Part shown: positions 1 to 10,953 of the stretch, one piece after another
Layout of the letters: each line of letters opens with the position of its first letter
Numbering within the stretch: position 1 is the first letter of the stretch
From: Lysobacter sp. FW306-1B-D06B
GTDB lineage: Bacteria; Pseudomonadota; Gammaproteobacteria; Xanthomonadales; Xanthomonadaceae
Assembly (NCBI RefSeq): GCF_038446665.1
Contig: NZ_CP151802.1
Span: 3,596,001 to 3,660,000, forward strand
Length of the DNA: 64,000 bases
Direction: 5' to 3'
Translations under genes and position numbers: made by a program
The notes under the pieces: model-generated
What the model saw: only the letters and a program-made list of their open reading frames with translations
What the model was told of the DNA's origin: nothing
Databases searched by the model: none

Positions 1-1485
<1,485 letters not shown>

Positions 1486-1562
1486 GGGGGACTCCGGGAA
1501 AACGGGGTGCGGGCGGTGACCGCCCGGGAGGTCTCGTGGGCGTGCGCAGCCCATGGCGACGG

Positions 1563-1591
1563 TTATGGGGTCCGGCGCGAACGGATGCAAG
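1563..1591 (-). promoter_or_regulatory. putative sigma-32 (heat-shock) promoter of lon
   Basis: Read on the minus strand, CTTGCAT (1591-1585) is followed after 14 bases by CCCCATAA (1570-1563). The enterobacterial RpoH consensus is CTTGAAA, 13-14 bases, CCCCATnT, so one -35 base and one -10 base differ. The -10 lies 78 bp upstream of the lon ATG. lon is a classical RpoH target. The match is seen in the sequence; the activity is inferred. Confidence 0.5.
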
Positions 1592-1592
1592 C

Positions 1593-1616
1593 GGCCCGCA
1601 GACTATGCTGCGGGCC
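1593..1616 (-). terminator. hairpin after clpX, possible terminator
   Basis: A 9-bp perfect stem GGCCCGCAG/CTGCGGGCC with a 6-base loop lies 80 bp past the clpX stop and directly before the candidate lon promoter. There is no T-tract after it, so it may be only a weak or Rho-assisted terminator. Confidence 0.35.
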
Positions 1617-1695
1617 TGGGGCATTTATCCGTTGAAAATCAGGCGCTTAGCCGCACCTCCGAGATGCCGGAGGCGGGACGCCGGTCACGTCGCCG

Positions 1696-2985
<1,290 letters not shown>

Positions 2986-3132
2986 GCCTGTGTCCAAATG
3001 GTGCTCGTGTCTCGAACCCGCCGTGGACGGACGCGTTCAGGTGGTGCGGCCCGAGGATAACACAGCGATCCGGCCCGCCTCGCGGGTCGGATCACGGTCC
3101 GGGTCATGGGTGGATCAAGGGCCGGAATGCCG

Positions 3133-3759
3133 TCAGCCGGCCTGGATCGAGTCTTCCGGGCGGCGCTCGAGGACCTGGTCGACCAGGCCGTACTCGCGGG
3201 CCGCTTCGGCGCTCTTGAAGTTATCGCGCTCGGTGTCCCGGGCGATGGTCTCCAGCGCCTGGCCGGTGTGCTTGGCGAGGATCTCGTTCAGGCGCTGGCG
3301 CAGGGTCAGGATCTCACGGGCGTGGATGTCGATGTCCGTCGCCTGGCCCTGGAAGCCGCCCAGGGGCTGATGGATCATCACGCGCGAGTTCGGCAGCGCA
3401 TAGCGCTTGCCCTTTGCACCGGCGGCCAGCAGCAGCGCGCCCATGGAGGCGGCCTGGCCGACGCAGATCGTGCTCACGTCCGGCTTGATGTACTGCATGG
3501 TGTCGTAGATCGCCAGGCCGGCGGTGACCACGCCGCCGGGCGAGTTGATGTACAGGCTGATGTCCTTCTCGGGGTTCTCGGCCTCGAGGAACAGCATCTG
3601 CGCGACGATCACGTTCGCCACATGGTCGTCCACGCCACCGACGAGGAAGATCACGCGCTCCTTGAGCAGGCGCGAATAGATGTCGTAGGCGCGCTCGCCC
3701 CGGCTGGTCTGTTCGACCACCATCGGGACAAGGTTCAAAGCTTTGGTCAGGTTGTCCAT
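3133..3759 (-). CDS. clpP: ClpP, proteolytic subunit of Clp protease
   Basis: ClpP forms the double heptameric serine-protease barrel used with ClpX. With the start at the ATG at 3759 the protein is 208 residues, beginning [20 protein letters not shown], and its catalytic triad is Ser105 (GQAASMGA), His130 (MIHQP) and Asp179 (RDTERDNF). A GTG four codons upstream (3771) is also in frame, but AAGGTG about nine bases before the ATG is a fair Shine-Dalgarno and the 208-residue length fits relatives. It sits between tig and clpX, all on the minus strand. Confidence 0.96.
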   Translation of the reverse strand: MDNLTKALNLVPMVVEQTSRGERAYDIYSRLLKERVIFLVGGVDDHVANVIVAQMLFLEAENPEKDISLYINSPGGVVTAGLAIYDTMQYIKPDVSTICVGQAASMGALLLAAGAKGKRYALPNSRVMIHQPLGGFQGQATDIDIHAREILTLRQRLNEILAKHTGQALETIARDTERDNFKSAEAAREYGLVDQVLERRPEDSIQAG

Positions 3760-3896
3760 GTTCGACGGCACCTTGGATCGGATATGGGGCGCTTGGGGAA
3801 GCGCGGTCCGGTCAACTTGGGGCCAACCGGACCGGAGCGCAAGGGGCGCGTCCTTTCGATGGAGCCGGCCGCGGCGAACCGCGGCCGTTGCAACGA

Positions 3897-5198
3897 TTAC
3901 TGGCGGATCGCTTCGTTGAACGCCAGCGCCTGCTCGGTGTGCTGGGCGCGCTCGGCGATCCAGTCGATCACCTGCTCTTCCATCACGCGGGCCTGCAGGC
4001 CGTTCATCAGCTGCGGGTCGTTGCGGTACAGCTCGATGACCTGCTGCGGCTCTTCATAGGTCGAGGCGATCAGGTTCAGCGTCTCGGTCACGCGCTTGGA
4101 CTCCAGGCGCAGCTCGTTGCGACGGGCGATCTCGCCCACCAGCAGGCCGACCAGCACGCGCTTGCGCGCGGCGTCCATGAAGCCCACGTGCGCATCGGCC
4201 GGGATTTCGCCGATGGGACGGCCCTGGCGACGTGCGGTTTCGATGGTCTGGCGGGCCATGTCGCGCGCCTCGCCCTCGACCAGCTTGGGCGGCATTTCGA
4301 CATGTGTGTAGGCGGCGATGAGCTGTTCGCCGACTTCGCGACGCAGGCGGGTCATCAGCGCGCCCTTCAGCTCGCGCTCCAGGTTGCTGCGGATGTCGAC
4401 GCGGAACTGGTCGGCATCACCGCTGCGCACGCCAAAGCTCTTGATGAAGGCAGCGTCCACTTCCGGCAGCACGGGCTCGGAAACCTTCGTGGCCTTCAGG
4501 TTGACCTTGACCGTCTTGCCAGCGAACGCCGGCACGCGCCAGTCGGCCGGGAACTCGACGTCCACCGCCTTCTCGTCGTCGGCCTTCATGCCCACCAGCG
4601 CCGATTCGATCGCCGGGAACATGGCAGCCGAACCGATGATGGTCGCGCCACGCTCGACACCCTCGGCCGGCAGGCGCTCATCGCCCACCTGCGAGAAGGT
4701 TTCGATCTCGACGGCGTCGCCGGTGCCGGCTTCGCGATCGACCGCGTTCCAGGTGCGACGCTGCAGGCGCAGGTTCTCGATCATCGCGTCGATGTCGGTG
4801 TCGGTCACTTCGGCGGTGTGGCGCACGACGTTGAGCTTGGTCACGTCGATGTCGCCGAAGTCCGGCACGACCTCGAAGGTCGCCACGTACGAGAGCTGGT
4901 CGTCCGAGCCCGGGGCCGGCGCGATCTGCGGATTGCCCGCAATCTGCAGCGCTTCCTGGCGGACGGCGTTGCTGAAACCTTCGCGCAGCAGGCCATCGAG
5001 GGCCTCGGCGCGGACCTGCGCGCCGAAGCGCTGCTCGATCACCTTGGCCGGCACCTTGCCGGGACGGAACCCCTTGATCTTGGCACCACGCGAGATTTCG
5101 CGCAGGCGGCCGCCGATCACGGCTTCCAGACGATCCGCCGGAAGGCTGAAAGTCATGCGACGTTCGAGGTTGCCGAGCGATTCGACCGAAACTTGCAT
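3897..5198 (-). CDS. tig: trigger factor, ribosome-associated chaperone and PPIase
   Basis: Trigger factor binds the ribosomal exit tunnel and shields nascent chains. The 433-residue product starts [20 protein letters not shown] and carries the ribosome-binding signature GFRPGKVP near residue 45, the central FKBP-like PPIase region and the long C-terminal helical chaperone domain. The frame is open further upstream, but AGGAG lies just before the ATG at 5198 and the length matches E. coli (432). It is the first gene of the tig-clpP-clpX-lon block, directly downstream of the tRNA cluster. Confidence 0.97.
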   Translation of the reverse strand: MQVSVESLGNLERRMTFSLPADRLEAVIGGRLREISRGAKIKGFRPGKVPAKVIEQRFGAQVRAEALDGLLREGFSNAVRQEALQIAGNPQIAPAPGSDDQLSYVATFEVVPDFGDIDVTKLNVVRHTAEVTDTDIDAMIENLRLQRRTWNAVDREAGTGDAVEIETFSQVGDERLPAEGVERGATIIGSAAMFPAIESALVGMKADDEKAVDVEFPADWRVPAFAGKTVKVNLKATKVSEPVLPEVDAAFIKSFGVRSGDADQFRVDIRSNLERELKGALMTRLRREVGEQLIAAYTHVEMPPKLVEGEARDMARQTIETARRQGRPIGEIPADAHVGFMDAARKRVLVGLLVGEIARRNELRLESKRVTETLNLIASTYEEPQQVIELYRNDPQLMNGLQARVMEEQVIDWIAERAQHTEQALAFNEAIRQ

Positions 5199-5470
5199 AT
5201 CCACTCCTGCCACCACGGCGACCTGCCGCGGCACGATGTTGATGGTCCTGTCCTGCCCGCGGCCCGGGCGGAATGCTTCGCGGCCAGCGGAACGGAATAG
5301 TTTCGCCGATTGCGGGCCGTCGTGCCAGCGCTGGGCCTGACCCGCCGGACACCACGCCCCGATTCGGCGCCGACCCCGGTTTTCCTCGCGGGCGCCTGGC
5401 TGCCGGCAGCCGGCAGCATCACTCGCGAGCGCTCGCTCGACTTGGCCGGCCGCCAATCACTGAGGAAGGC

Positions 5471-5555
5471 TGGTGCGAAAGGCGGGACTCGAACCCGCAC
5501 GCCTTGCGGCACTGGAACCTAAATCCAGGGCGTCTACCAATTCCGCCACTTTCGC
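5471..5555 (-). tRNA. tRNA-Leu (anticodon TAG)
   Basis: An 85-base cloverleaf on the minus strand with acceptor GCGAAAG/CTTTCGC, anticodon stem-loop CTGGA-TTTAGGT-TCCAG, a long class II variable arm and an encoded CCA. It is the last of five co-oriented tRNA genes and the only one after the hairpin terminator at 5622-5656, so it may rely on read-through or its own promoter. Confidence 0.97.
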
Positions 5556-5621
5556 ATCGACGCGGGCGATGAACGCCGCGGCGGCATTCTAGGCCGCGCT
5601 TCCGGGAATTGAGAAACCCCG

Positions 5622-5656
5622 GAAAAGAAAAAAGCACCTGGGGGACCAGGTGCTTT
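5622..5656 (-). terminator. rho-independent terminator inside the tRNA cluster
   Basis: An 11-bp perfect stem (5631-5641 with 5646-5656, loop GGGA) is followed on the minus strand by a long T-rich tract (TTTTTTCTTTTC). It lies between tRNA-Lys and tRNA-Leu, in the orientation that ends transcription of the upstream four tRNAs. Confidence 0.85.
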
Positions 5657-5662
5657 CCGGAT

Positions 5663-5738
5663 TGGTGGGCCGTCAAGGATTCGAACCTTGGACCTATTGA
5701 TTAAGAGTCAACTGCTCTACCAACTGAGCTAACGGCCC
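5663..5738 (-). tRNA. tRNA-Lys (anticodon CTT)
   Basis: A 76-base cloverleaf on the minus strand: acceptor GGGCCGT/ACGGCCC, D-arm TAGCTCAGTTGGTAGAGC, anticodon loop CTCTTAA giving CTT, T-arm GGTTCGAATCC, encoded CCA. Confidence 0.97.
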
Positions 5739-5791
5739 GGAACAACTAGAAGCGAAACTATAACAACTATTTTCTGTTTCGCCAATACATC

Positions 5792-5869
5792 TGGGGTGGC
5801 TGAGGGGACTCGAACCCCCGACATCTGGAATCACAATCCAGTACTCTAACCAACTGAGCTACAGCCACC
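5792..5869 (-). tRNA. tRNA-His (anticodon GTG)
   Basis: A minus-strand cloverleaf with anticodon loop TTGTGAT (GTG), the tRNA-His extra 5' G opposite discriminator C73, T-arm GGTTCGAGTCC and encoded CCA. Confidence 0.97.
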
Positions 5870-5903
5870 ATAAAGCTTGTTTTGCGGTGTTTTCTACAAC
5901 TTG

Positions 5904-5980
5904 TGGCGCGCCCGGCGGGACTCGAACCCACAACCACAGGCTTAGAAGGCCGGTGCTCTATCCGGTTGAGCTACGGGCGC
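5904..5980 (-). tRNA. tRNA-Arg (anticodon TCT)
   Basis: A 77-base minus-strand cloverleaf: acceptor GCGCCCG/CGGGCGC, anticodon loop CTTCTAA (TCT), encoded CCA. The anticodon stem CCGGC/GCCTG contains one C-T opposition, bases 28 and 42, an irregular pair in an otherwise normal tRNA. Confidence 0.96.
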
Positions 5981-6045
5981 CAGCGTTGCATCTTAACTGA
6001 CACTCCCGCCGCATCCGGTGGTCGAACTTTCCCGCTCTGTCTGGA

Positions 6046-6122
6046 TGGTCGGGGCAGAGGGATTCGAACCCACGACATCCAGCTCCCAAAGCTGGCGCTC
6101 TACCAGGCTGAGCTATACCCCG
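6046..6122 (-). tRNA. tRNA-Pro (anticodon TGG)
   Basis: A 77-base minus-strand cloverleaf: acceptor CGGGGTA, anticodon stem-loop CCAGC-TTTGGGA-GCTGG, T-arm GGTTCGAATCC, encoded CCA. It is the first gene of the five-tRNA cluster. Confidence 0.97.
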
Positions 6123-6166
6123 AGGCCGGGACTTCCGTTGCGCGCCAACGCCGCGAAAGGCCGACT

Positions 6167-6195
6167 AGTCTGGCCGGAGCGCCCGCCGCTGTCAA
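6167..6195 (-). promoter_or_regulatory. putative sigma-70 promoter of the tRNA cluster
   Basis: On the minus strand a perfect -35 TTGACA (6195-6190) is followed after 17 bases by CAGACT (3 of 6 to TATAAT) and a GC-rich discriminator, about 45 bp before tRNA-Pro. A strong -35 with a poor -10 fits a stable-RNA promoter. It also sits in front of the divergent plus-strand gene. Confidence 0.45.
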
Positions 6196-6264
6196 CGCAT
6201 GGCGGGCGGTGCGATGCGCCGTTGTATGCTCCGGGCTTCCAATTCAGCACGGACAGGGGACGAC

Positions 6265-7029
6265 ATGATCGGACGCAGCGGCAATCCCGCATTGAAGGAA
6301 GGCACCTTCCTGGACCTTTCCAGCGGCACGGTGGTCCAGCGCGATGGCGCGACGATGACGCTCAACGGCACGGTCAACAAGACCGGCCTGCTTCTGCTGC
6401 TGTGCGTGCTCACCGCCGCGTTCGCCTGGAGCCAGGTGCAGTTCACCGCGGAGGGCCCGGTCGGCGCGATGCCCTACGTCCTGGGCGGCGCGATCGGCGG
6501 CCTGGTGTTCGCGCTGGCGACGATCTTCAAGAAGGAATGGGCGCCGGTGACCGCGCCGATGTACGCGCTCACCGAAGGCTTCTTCCTGGGCGCCATCTCG
6601 GCGATCTTCGAACACCGCTTCCCGGGCATCGTGATGCAGGCGGTCCTGCTGACTTTCGGCACGCTGTTCGCGCTGCTCTTCGCGTACCGCTCGGGCCTGA
6701 TTCGCGCCACCGAGAACTTCAAGCTCGGCGTGGTCGCCGCCACGGGCGGCATCGCCCTGGTCTACCTGGCTTCGTTCGTGCTGTCGTTCTTCGGCGTGCG
6801 CATTCCTTTCATCCACGAATCCGGACTGATCGGTATTGGCTTCAGCCTGTTCGTGGTGGTGATCGCGGCGCTGAATCTGGTGCTGGACTTCGACTTCATC
6901 GAGACCGGCGTCGAGCAGAACGCGCCCAAGTACATGGAGTGGTACGGCGCGTTCGGCCTGATGGTCACGCTGGTGTGGCTGTACGTGGAGTTCCTGCGCC
7001 TGCTGTCGAAGCTGCAGTCGCGCAACTGA
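6265..7029 (+). CDS. Bax inhibitor-1/YccA family membrane protein
   Basis: A 254-residue inner-membrane protein of the COG4760-type Bax inhibitor/YccA family. It starts MIGRSGNPALKEGTFLDL and then has about seven hydrophobic segments from residue 35 to the end. Members in other organisms act as calcium-leak channels or modulate FtsH; the role here is not known. The ATG at 6265 is preceded by AGGGGA; the frame is open further upstream but that part is unrelated. It is monocistronic, divergent from the tRNA cluster, and ends at the hairpin at 7051-7078. Confidence 0.85.
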   Translation: MIGRSGNPALKEGTFLDLSSGTVVQRDGATMTLNGTVNKTGLLLLLCVLTAAFAWSQVQFTAEGPVGAMPYVLGGAIGGLVFALATIFKKEWAPVTAPMYALTEGFFLGAISAIFEHRFPGIVMQAVLLTFGTLFALLFAYRSGLIRATENFKLGVVAATGGIALVYLASFVLSFFGVRIPFIHESGLIGIGFSLFVVVIAALNLVLDFDFIETGVEQNAPKYMEWYGAFGLMVTLVWLYVEFLRLLSKLQSRN

Positions 7030-7050
7030 CCTCGCATACGCCGGACGAAC

Positions 7051-7078
7051 AAAGGGCGCGGAGCAATCCGCGCCCTTT
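7051..7078. terminator. bidirectional terminator between convergent genes
   Basis: A 12-bp perfect stem (AAAGGGCGCGGA with TCCGCGCCCTTT, loop GCAA) has A and T runs at its ends, so it can serve both the plus-strand YccA-like gene ending at 7029 and the minus-strand antiporter gene ending at 7103. Confidence 0.85.
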
Positions 7079-7102
7079 TCGTTTCCCGCAACGCAGGCTT
7101 GC

Positions 7103-8428
7103 TCAGTCGGCCGCATGCGCCGGCGCGACCTTGCGCGCCGGCCAGAGCATCGCCGTGATCGTGATGGCACCCAGCAACCAGCTGTAATGCACGCTCCCGG
7201 CCAGGGCCAGTGGCGATACCGCACCCAGCGACGCCGCCAGCAGGATCTGCGCGCCGTACGGCAACACGCCCTGCGTCACGCAGGCGAAGATATCGAGCAC
7301 GCTCGCTGCGCGCGCGGGAGGCACGCCGTGCTGCTGCGCGATGTCGCGCGCAAGCCCGCCGCTGATGAGGATCGCGACGGTGTTGTTCGCAGTGAACACG
7401 TCCGTCGTGGCCGACAGCGTGGCGATGCTCACCTCGCCTGCGCGGCGGCTCTTGTGTCCACGCGCGAACTTGCCGATCACCTGCGCCAGCCATGCCAGCC
7501 CGCCGGTCGCCTTCATCAGCGCGCCGAGTCCGCCGACCAGCAGCGAGAGCAGGATGATCTCCACCATGCTCTCGAAGCCTTCCCAGATGTGCGTGGCGTA
7601 GGCGGCGACGCCGAACTCGTCGGCGAAGAACGCTCCGAACACACCCGCGATCACCAGGCCCAGGCTGAGGACGATGATCACGTCCACACCCGCCATGGCC
7701 AGTCCGAGCACGATCACATACGGCACGATCAGCCACGGTGACACGGGCTCAAGCGTCTGCACCGGCGCGGTTTCGCCGATGAAACCCAGCACGACCACGG
7801 TCAACAGCGCGGCGGGCAGTGCGAACTTCAGGTTCTCGCGGAACTTCTCCCGCATCGTGCAGCCCTGCGTGCGGCTGGCGACGATCGCCGTGTCGGAGAT
7901 CACCGAAAGGTTGTCGCCGAAGGTCGCACCGCCGATGACTGCGCCCAGCACCAGCGCGCGATCCAGGCCCGACGCGTCGGACACGCCCAGCGCGATCGGC
8001 GCCACCGCGGCGATGGTGCCCATCGAAGTGCCCAACGACAGCGAGATGAAACCCGCCACCACGAACAACCCCGGCAGCAGCAGCGCCGGATGCAGGTGCC
8101 CGATGCCGAGCGCGACGATCGCGTCCACCGCGCCGATCGCCTTGGACACCTCCACGAAGCCACCGGCGAGCAGGAAGATCAGGCACATCAGCACGACATT
8201 GTGGTCGCCCATGCCTTCGATGAGCGTCTCCAGCGGCTTCAGTCCGCGCCGCCACGCGATGAACGCTGCCAGCGCCAACGCCGGCAGGATCGCGACGGGG
8301 GCGCGCAGCTGGTAGAAGCCCATCGCTTCGCCGTGGCTGGTGAAGTACAGGCCGGCGCCGAAGAACAGCCCCAGGAATACCAGCAGCGGCGCCAGCGCGA
8401 TGGCGCTCGGCCGGACGGTCTGATTCAT
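7103..8428 (-). CDS. nhaC: NhaC-family Na+/H+ antiporter
   Basis: A 441-residue polytopic inner-membrane protein of the NhaC antiporter family, which exchanges Na+ for H+. It has about eleven hydrophobic segments and the family signature GGATFGDNLSVISDTA in the middle, plus LSLGTSMGTIAA and a second-half motif TDVFTANNTVAI. The start is the ATG at 8428 (MNQTVRPSAIALAP); the upstream extension of the open frame is not hydrophobic and lies in repeat-like DNA. Substrate specificity within NhaC (Na+, malate/lactate-coupled) cannot be read from sequence. It is transcribed alone. Confidence 0.88.
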   Translation of the reverse strand: MNQTVRPSAIALAPLLVFLGLFFGAGLYFTSHGEAMGFYQLRAPVAILPALALAAFIAWRRGLKPLETLIEGMGDHNVVLMCLIFLLAGGFVEVSKAIGAVDAIVALGIGHLHPALLLPGLFVVAGFISLSLGTSMGTIAAVAPIALGVSDASGLDRALVLGAVIGGATFGDNLSVISDTAIVASRTQGCTMREKFRENLKFALPAALLTVVVLGFIGETAPVQTLEPVSPWLIVPYVIVLGLAMAGVDVIIVLSLGLVIAGVFGAFFADEFGVAAYATHIWEGFESMVEIILLSLLVGGLGALMKATGGLAWLAQVIGKFARGHKSRRAGEVSIATLSATTDVFTANNTVAILISGGLARDIAQQHGVPPARAASVLDIFACVTQGVLPYGAQILLAASLGAVSPLALAGSVHYSWLLGAITITAMLWPARKVAPAHAAD

Positions 8429-8560
8429 CTTTCTATCCGTATGAAGCGAAAAGCCGGCGAATTCTGAGGCCGCAAGCGCACGGTGTCGAGTCCACGACCA
8501 GAACACAGGGCGAGCATGCGCGCGACAGCGCTGGCGCGCCGCGGAGAGCCTGCCCGTCGG

Positions 8561-8663
8561 CTGTCATTCCCGCGAAGGCGGGAATCCAACCGTCCGGCAC
8601 GCCACGCTCTGCAGAAGGATAGTTGCATCCGACAGTTGGATCCCCGGCTCCGCGGTGATGACG
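8561..8663. repeat. BIME-like paired palindrome, copy 1
   Basis: Two REP-like palindromes face each other: TTCCCGCGAAGGCGGGAA at the left and ATCCCCGGCTCCGCGGTGAT at the right. The roughly 60 bp between contains CACGCTCTGC. A homologous unit of the same length and order is at 56640-56744. Confidence 0.75.
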
Positions 8664-8692
8664 TCTTGACTGCCTGCCGTGCCCCAAACGCA

Positions 8693-8716
8693 ACGGGGCG
8701 CCCGAAGGCGCCCCGT
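8693..8716 (-). terminator. terminator after isocitrate dehydrogenase
   Basis: A 10-bp perfect stem ACGGGGCGCC/GGCGCCCCGT with loop CGAA, 24 bp past the minus-strand stop codon, followed by a short GTTT. Confidence 0.6.
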
Positions 8717-8739
8717 CGAGGTGGATCCATGCAGCCCGA

Positions 8740-9747
8740 TCAGATCCGGCTGGCGATCGCCTTGGCGAACGACATGGTGTTGCCGCTGCCGCCCAGGTCC
8801 GGGGTCAACGAGTCCTTCGCTTCCAGCGTGGCGATGATCGCCGCGCGCAGGCGCTCGGCCTTCTCGCACTCGCCCAGGTGGTCGAGCATCTGCGCGGCGC
8901 CCAGCAGCAGCGCGCATGGATTGGCCTTGCCCTGCCCCGCGATGTCCGGCGCGGTGCCGTGCACGGCTTCGAAGATCGCCGCATCGGTACCGATGTTCGC
9001 GCCCGGCGCCAGGCCCAGGCCGCCGACGAGGCCGGCGCACAGGTCGGAGATGATGTCGCCGAACAGGTTGGTGGTGACGATGATGTCGAACTGCTCCGGA
9101 CGCATCACCAGCTGCATGCAGGTGTTGTCCACGATCATCTCGTTGCACTCGATGTCCGGGTATTCCGCCGCCACCGCACGCGCGGTCTTGAGGAACAGGC
9201 CCGACGTCGACTTCAGGATGTTGGCCTTGTGCACGACGGTGACCTTCTTGCGGCCGGTCTTGCGGGCCAGTTCGAAGGCGTAGCGCACGATGCGCTCGGA
9301 GCCGCGGCGGGTCACCTTCTGCGTGAGCAGCGCGGTTTCGCCGTCTTCCGAGAGCGACTGGCCTTCACCGATGTACGCACCTTCGGTGTTCTCGCGCACG
9401 GTGATCAGGTCCACGCCGTCGGCGAAGCGCGATTTGGTGTTCGGGAACGACTTGGCCGGACGCACGTTGGCGTACAGGTCGAAGCGCTTGCGCAGTTCGA
9501 CGTTGATCGAGCTGAAGCCCTCGCCCACCGGCGTGGTCAGCGGCGACTTCAGCGCGATGCGGTTCTTGCGGATGGAATCGAGCGTGGCCTGCGGGAGCAG
9601 TTCGCCGTGCTTTTCCAGCGCGACCAGGCCGGCATCGGCGAATTCGTACTGCAACCCGAGGTTCATCGAGTCCAGGACGTGCAAGGTGGCGTCCATGATC
9701 TCCGGGCCAATGCCATCGCCACGGATGACCGTAATCGTCTGCGTCAT
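8740..9747 (-). CDS. NAD-dependent isocitrate dehydrogenase
   Basis: A 335-residue enzyme of the isocitrate/isopropylmalate dehydrogenase family. It should oxidise isocitrate to 2-oxoglutarate with NAD+ in the TCA cycle. It begins MTQTITVIRGDGIGPEI, has the substrate loop SSINVELRKRFDLYANVRP near residues 79-97, the ITVRENTEGAY motif, the metal-binding DLCAGLVGGLGLAPGANIG region and the adenine-binding HGTAPDIAGQGKANP. Leucine biosynthesis LeuB is the main alternative, but the short length, RENTEGAY and the absence of leu neighbours favour isocitrate dehydrogenase. Monocistronic. Confidence 0.88.
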   Translation of the reverse strand: MTQTITVIRGDGIGPEIMDATLHVLDSMNLGLQYEFADAGLVALEKHGELLPQATLDSIRKNRIALKSPLTTPVGEGFSSINVELRKRFDLYANVRPAKSFPNTKSRFADGVDLITVRENTEGAYIGEGQSLSEDGETALLTQKVTRRGSERIVRYAFELARKTGRKKVTVVHKANILKSTSGLFLKTARAVAAEYPDIECNEMIVDNTCMQLVMRPEQFDIIVTTNLFGDIISDLCAGLVGGLGLAPGANIGTDAAIFEAVHGTAPDIAGQGKANPCALLLGAAQMLDHLGECEKAERLRAAIIATLEAKDSLTPDLGGSGNTMSFAKAIASRI

Positions 9748-9883
9748 AGGGGGTTTCTTCCGACTGATGGGCGCCCGGTACGGGAGTACGGCGCCGGATG
9801 GTGAGCCCCGGAATTATGCCGGAAGCGGCCGGGCCCTGCAGGCGTGCGGAATCCGACGAAAGTCGGGGAAGCGGCCTGCGGAC

Positions 9884-9912
9884 GAAAAAAAGCCCGCCGA
9901 AGCGGGCTTTTC
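9884..9912 (-). terminator. rho-independent terminator of the AhpD-like gene
   Basis: The stem AAAGCCCGC/GCGGGCTTT with a four-base CGAA loop (TTCG on the transcript) is followed on the minus strand by TTTTTTTCG. It lies 35 bp after the stop of the AhpD-like gene and before the isocitrate dehydrogenase promoter region. Confidence 0.88.
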
Positions 9913-9947
9913 GGGGTTCTGGAGACTCGGCCCAGCGGGACGCGCGT

Positions 9948-10334
9948 TCAGCCGTGGTCGTGCCCGGCCGGCGCAGCGGCTTCGCCTTGCTCCAGGCGGT
10001 CCAGGAAGTCCACGGCGCGGCGCAGGTGCGGGATCACGATCGAGCCGCCCACCACCAGCCCCACCGAGAACGCCTCGAACATCTCGTCTCGGTTCACGCC
10101 GGCTTCCTTGCATTGGGCGACGTGGTAACTGATGCAGTCGTCGCAGCGCAGCACCATCGAGGCGACCAGCCCGAGCAGTTCCTTGGTCTTCACATCCAGC
10201 GCGCCGGCCTGATAGGTCTGCGTGTCCAGTGCGAAGAAGCGGCGCACGACCTGGTTGGGTTCGGCCAGGATGCGCTCGTTCATGCGCTTGCGGAACGCGG
10301 TGAATTCGGCGACGCGGTCGTTTTCGGTGCTCAT
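9948..10334 (-). CDS. carboxymuconolactone decarboxylase / AhpD-like protein
   Basis: A 128-residue cytoplasmic protein of the CMD fold. It carries the redox pair CxxC in LRCDDCISYHV near residue 65, followed by the conserved His, as in AhpD alkylhydroperoxidases, so a peroxidase or thiol-reductase role is likely. The start is the ATG at 10334 (MSTENDRVAEF); the open frame upstream is proline-rich and not conserved in type. The protein ends in a His-Asp-His tail. It sits close to a co-oriented glutaredoxin gene (gap 111 bp), a sensible redox partner. Confidence 0.85.
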   Translation of the reverse strand: MSTENDRVAEFTAFRKRMNERILAEPNQVVRRFFALDTQTYQAGALDVKTKELLGLVASMVLRCDDCISYHVAQCKEAGVNRDEMFEAFSVGLVVGGSIVIPHLRRAVDFLDRLEQGEAAAPAGHDHG

Positions 10335-10445
10335 GGGGCGCCTTGTGGGGAATGGGTAAGGAAAGGGTGGGAGGCCGCCCTCACGCGGGGCAGCGGCCTG
10401 CAGCGCGTCAGTTTCGCTCAACGCGAACCGCGCTGCCTTGCGGGG

Positions 10446-10763
10446 TCAGGCTTGACGCGCCGACACGCCCAGCAACGGTTCCAGCCCGCCGGCGCGATGC
10501 AGGGCGATCATGTCGTCATAGCCGCCCACGTGCGTCTGGCCGATGAAAATCTGCGGAACGCTGGTGCGCCGGGCGCGCGCCAGCATCGTCTCGCGCTGGG
10601 CCGGGTCCAGGTCGATGCGGATCTCGGTCCACGACTGGCCCTTGCTCTTGAGGAAGTTCTTGGCGGCGACACAGTACGGGCAGATCGCGGTGGTATAGAT
10701 GACGATCTCGGGCGCCGGAGCGCCCGGCGCGGTGGCGGGATGGGTCAAGACAATCTCCTGCAT
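10446..10763 (-). CDS. grxC: glutaredoxin 3-like protein
   Basis: A 105-residue dithiol glutaredoxin that reduces disulfides with glutathione. The active site CPYC is at residues 28-31 (YTTAICPYCVAAKNFL), with the cis-Pro motif TSVPQIFIG and GGYDDMIAL for glutathione binding. Compared with E. coli GrxC (83 residues) it has an extra 17-residue Pro/Ala-rich N-terminus. The ATG at 10763 is the best start visible. It is divergent from the bepA-like gene and upstream of the AhpD-like gene. Confidence 0.88.
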   Translation of the reverse strand: MQEIVLTHPATAPGAPAPEIVIYTTAICPYCVAAKNFLKSKGQSWTEIRIDLDPAQRETMLARARRTSVPQIFIGQTHVGGYDDMIALHRAGGLEPLLGVSARQA

Positions 10764-10953
10764 GAACTCATGGATGCGGCTGTGGTCGAATATGGGCTCG
10801 CCCCTGCGGCATTTCCACCCCGTGCGCGGAACACTGCACCCCGTGGATGCGCCGGGCCGTGATGTAAAAGGATTAACAGGCGATTCATCCCGCCGCCCAT
10901 GCCGAGCCGCATCCTGCGGAACGATCGGGCCGCCGGGTCCAGAGGGAGTCCAC

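Larger units (their letters stand above)
8429..8739. other. gene-free spacer between nhaC and isocitrate dehydrogenase genes
   Basis: 311 bp with no credible gene. It holds the paired REP-like element at 8561-8663 and the isocitrate dehydrogenase terminator at 8693-8716; the first 130 bp is the nhaC upstream region, without a clear promoter. Confidence 0.7.

Noticed and set aside
3760..3800. CCCCATAT just upstream of clpP as a sigma-32 -10 element
   Set aside because: No CTTGAAA-like -35 at 13-15 bases; the nearest GTTGACC is 20 bases away.
5471..6122. tRNA cluster as a genomic island integration site
   Set aside because: No integrase, no duplicated tRNA 3' ends and housekeeping genes on both sides.
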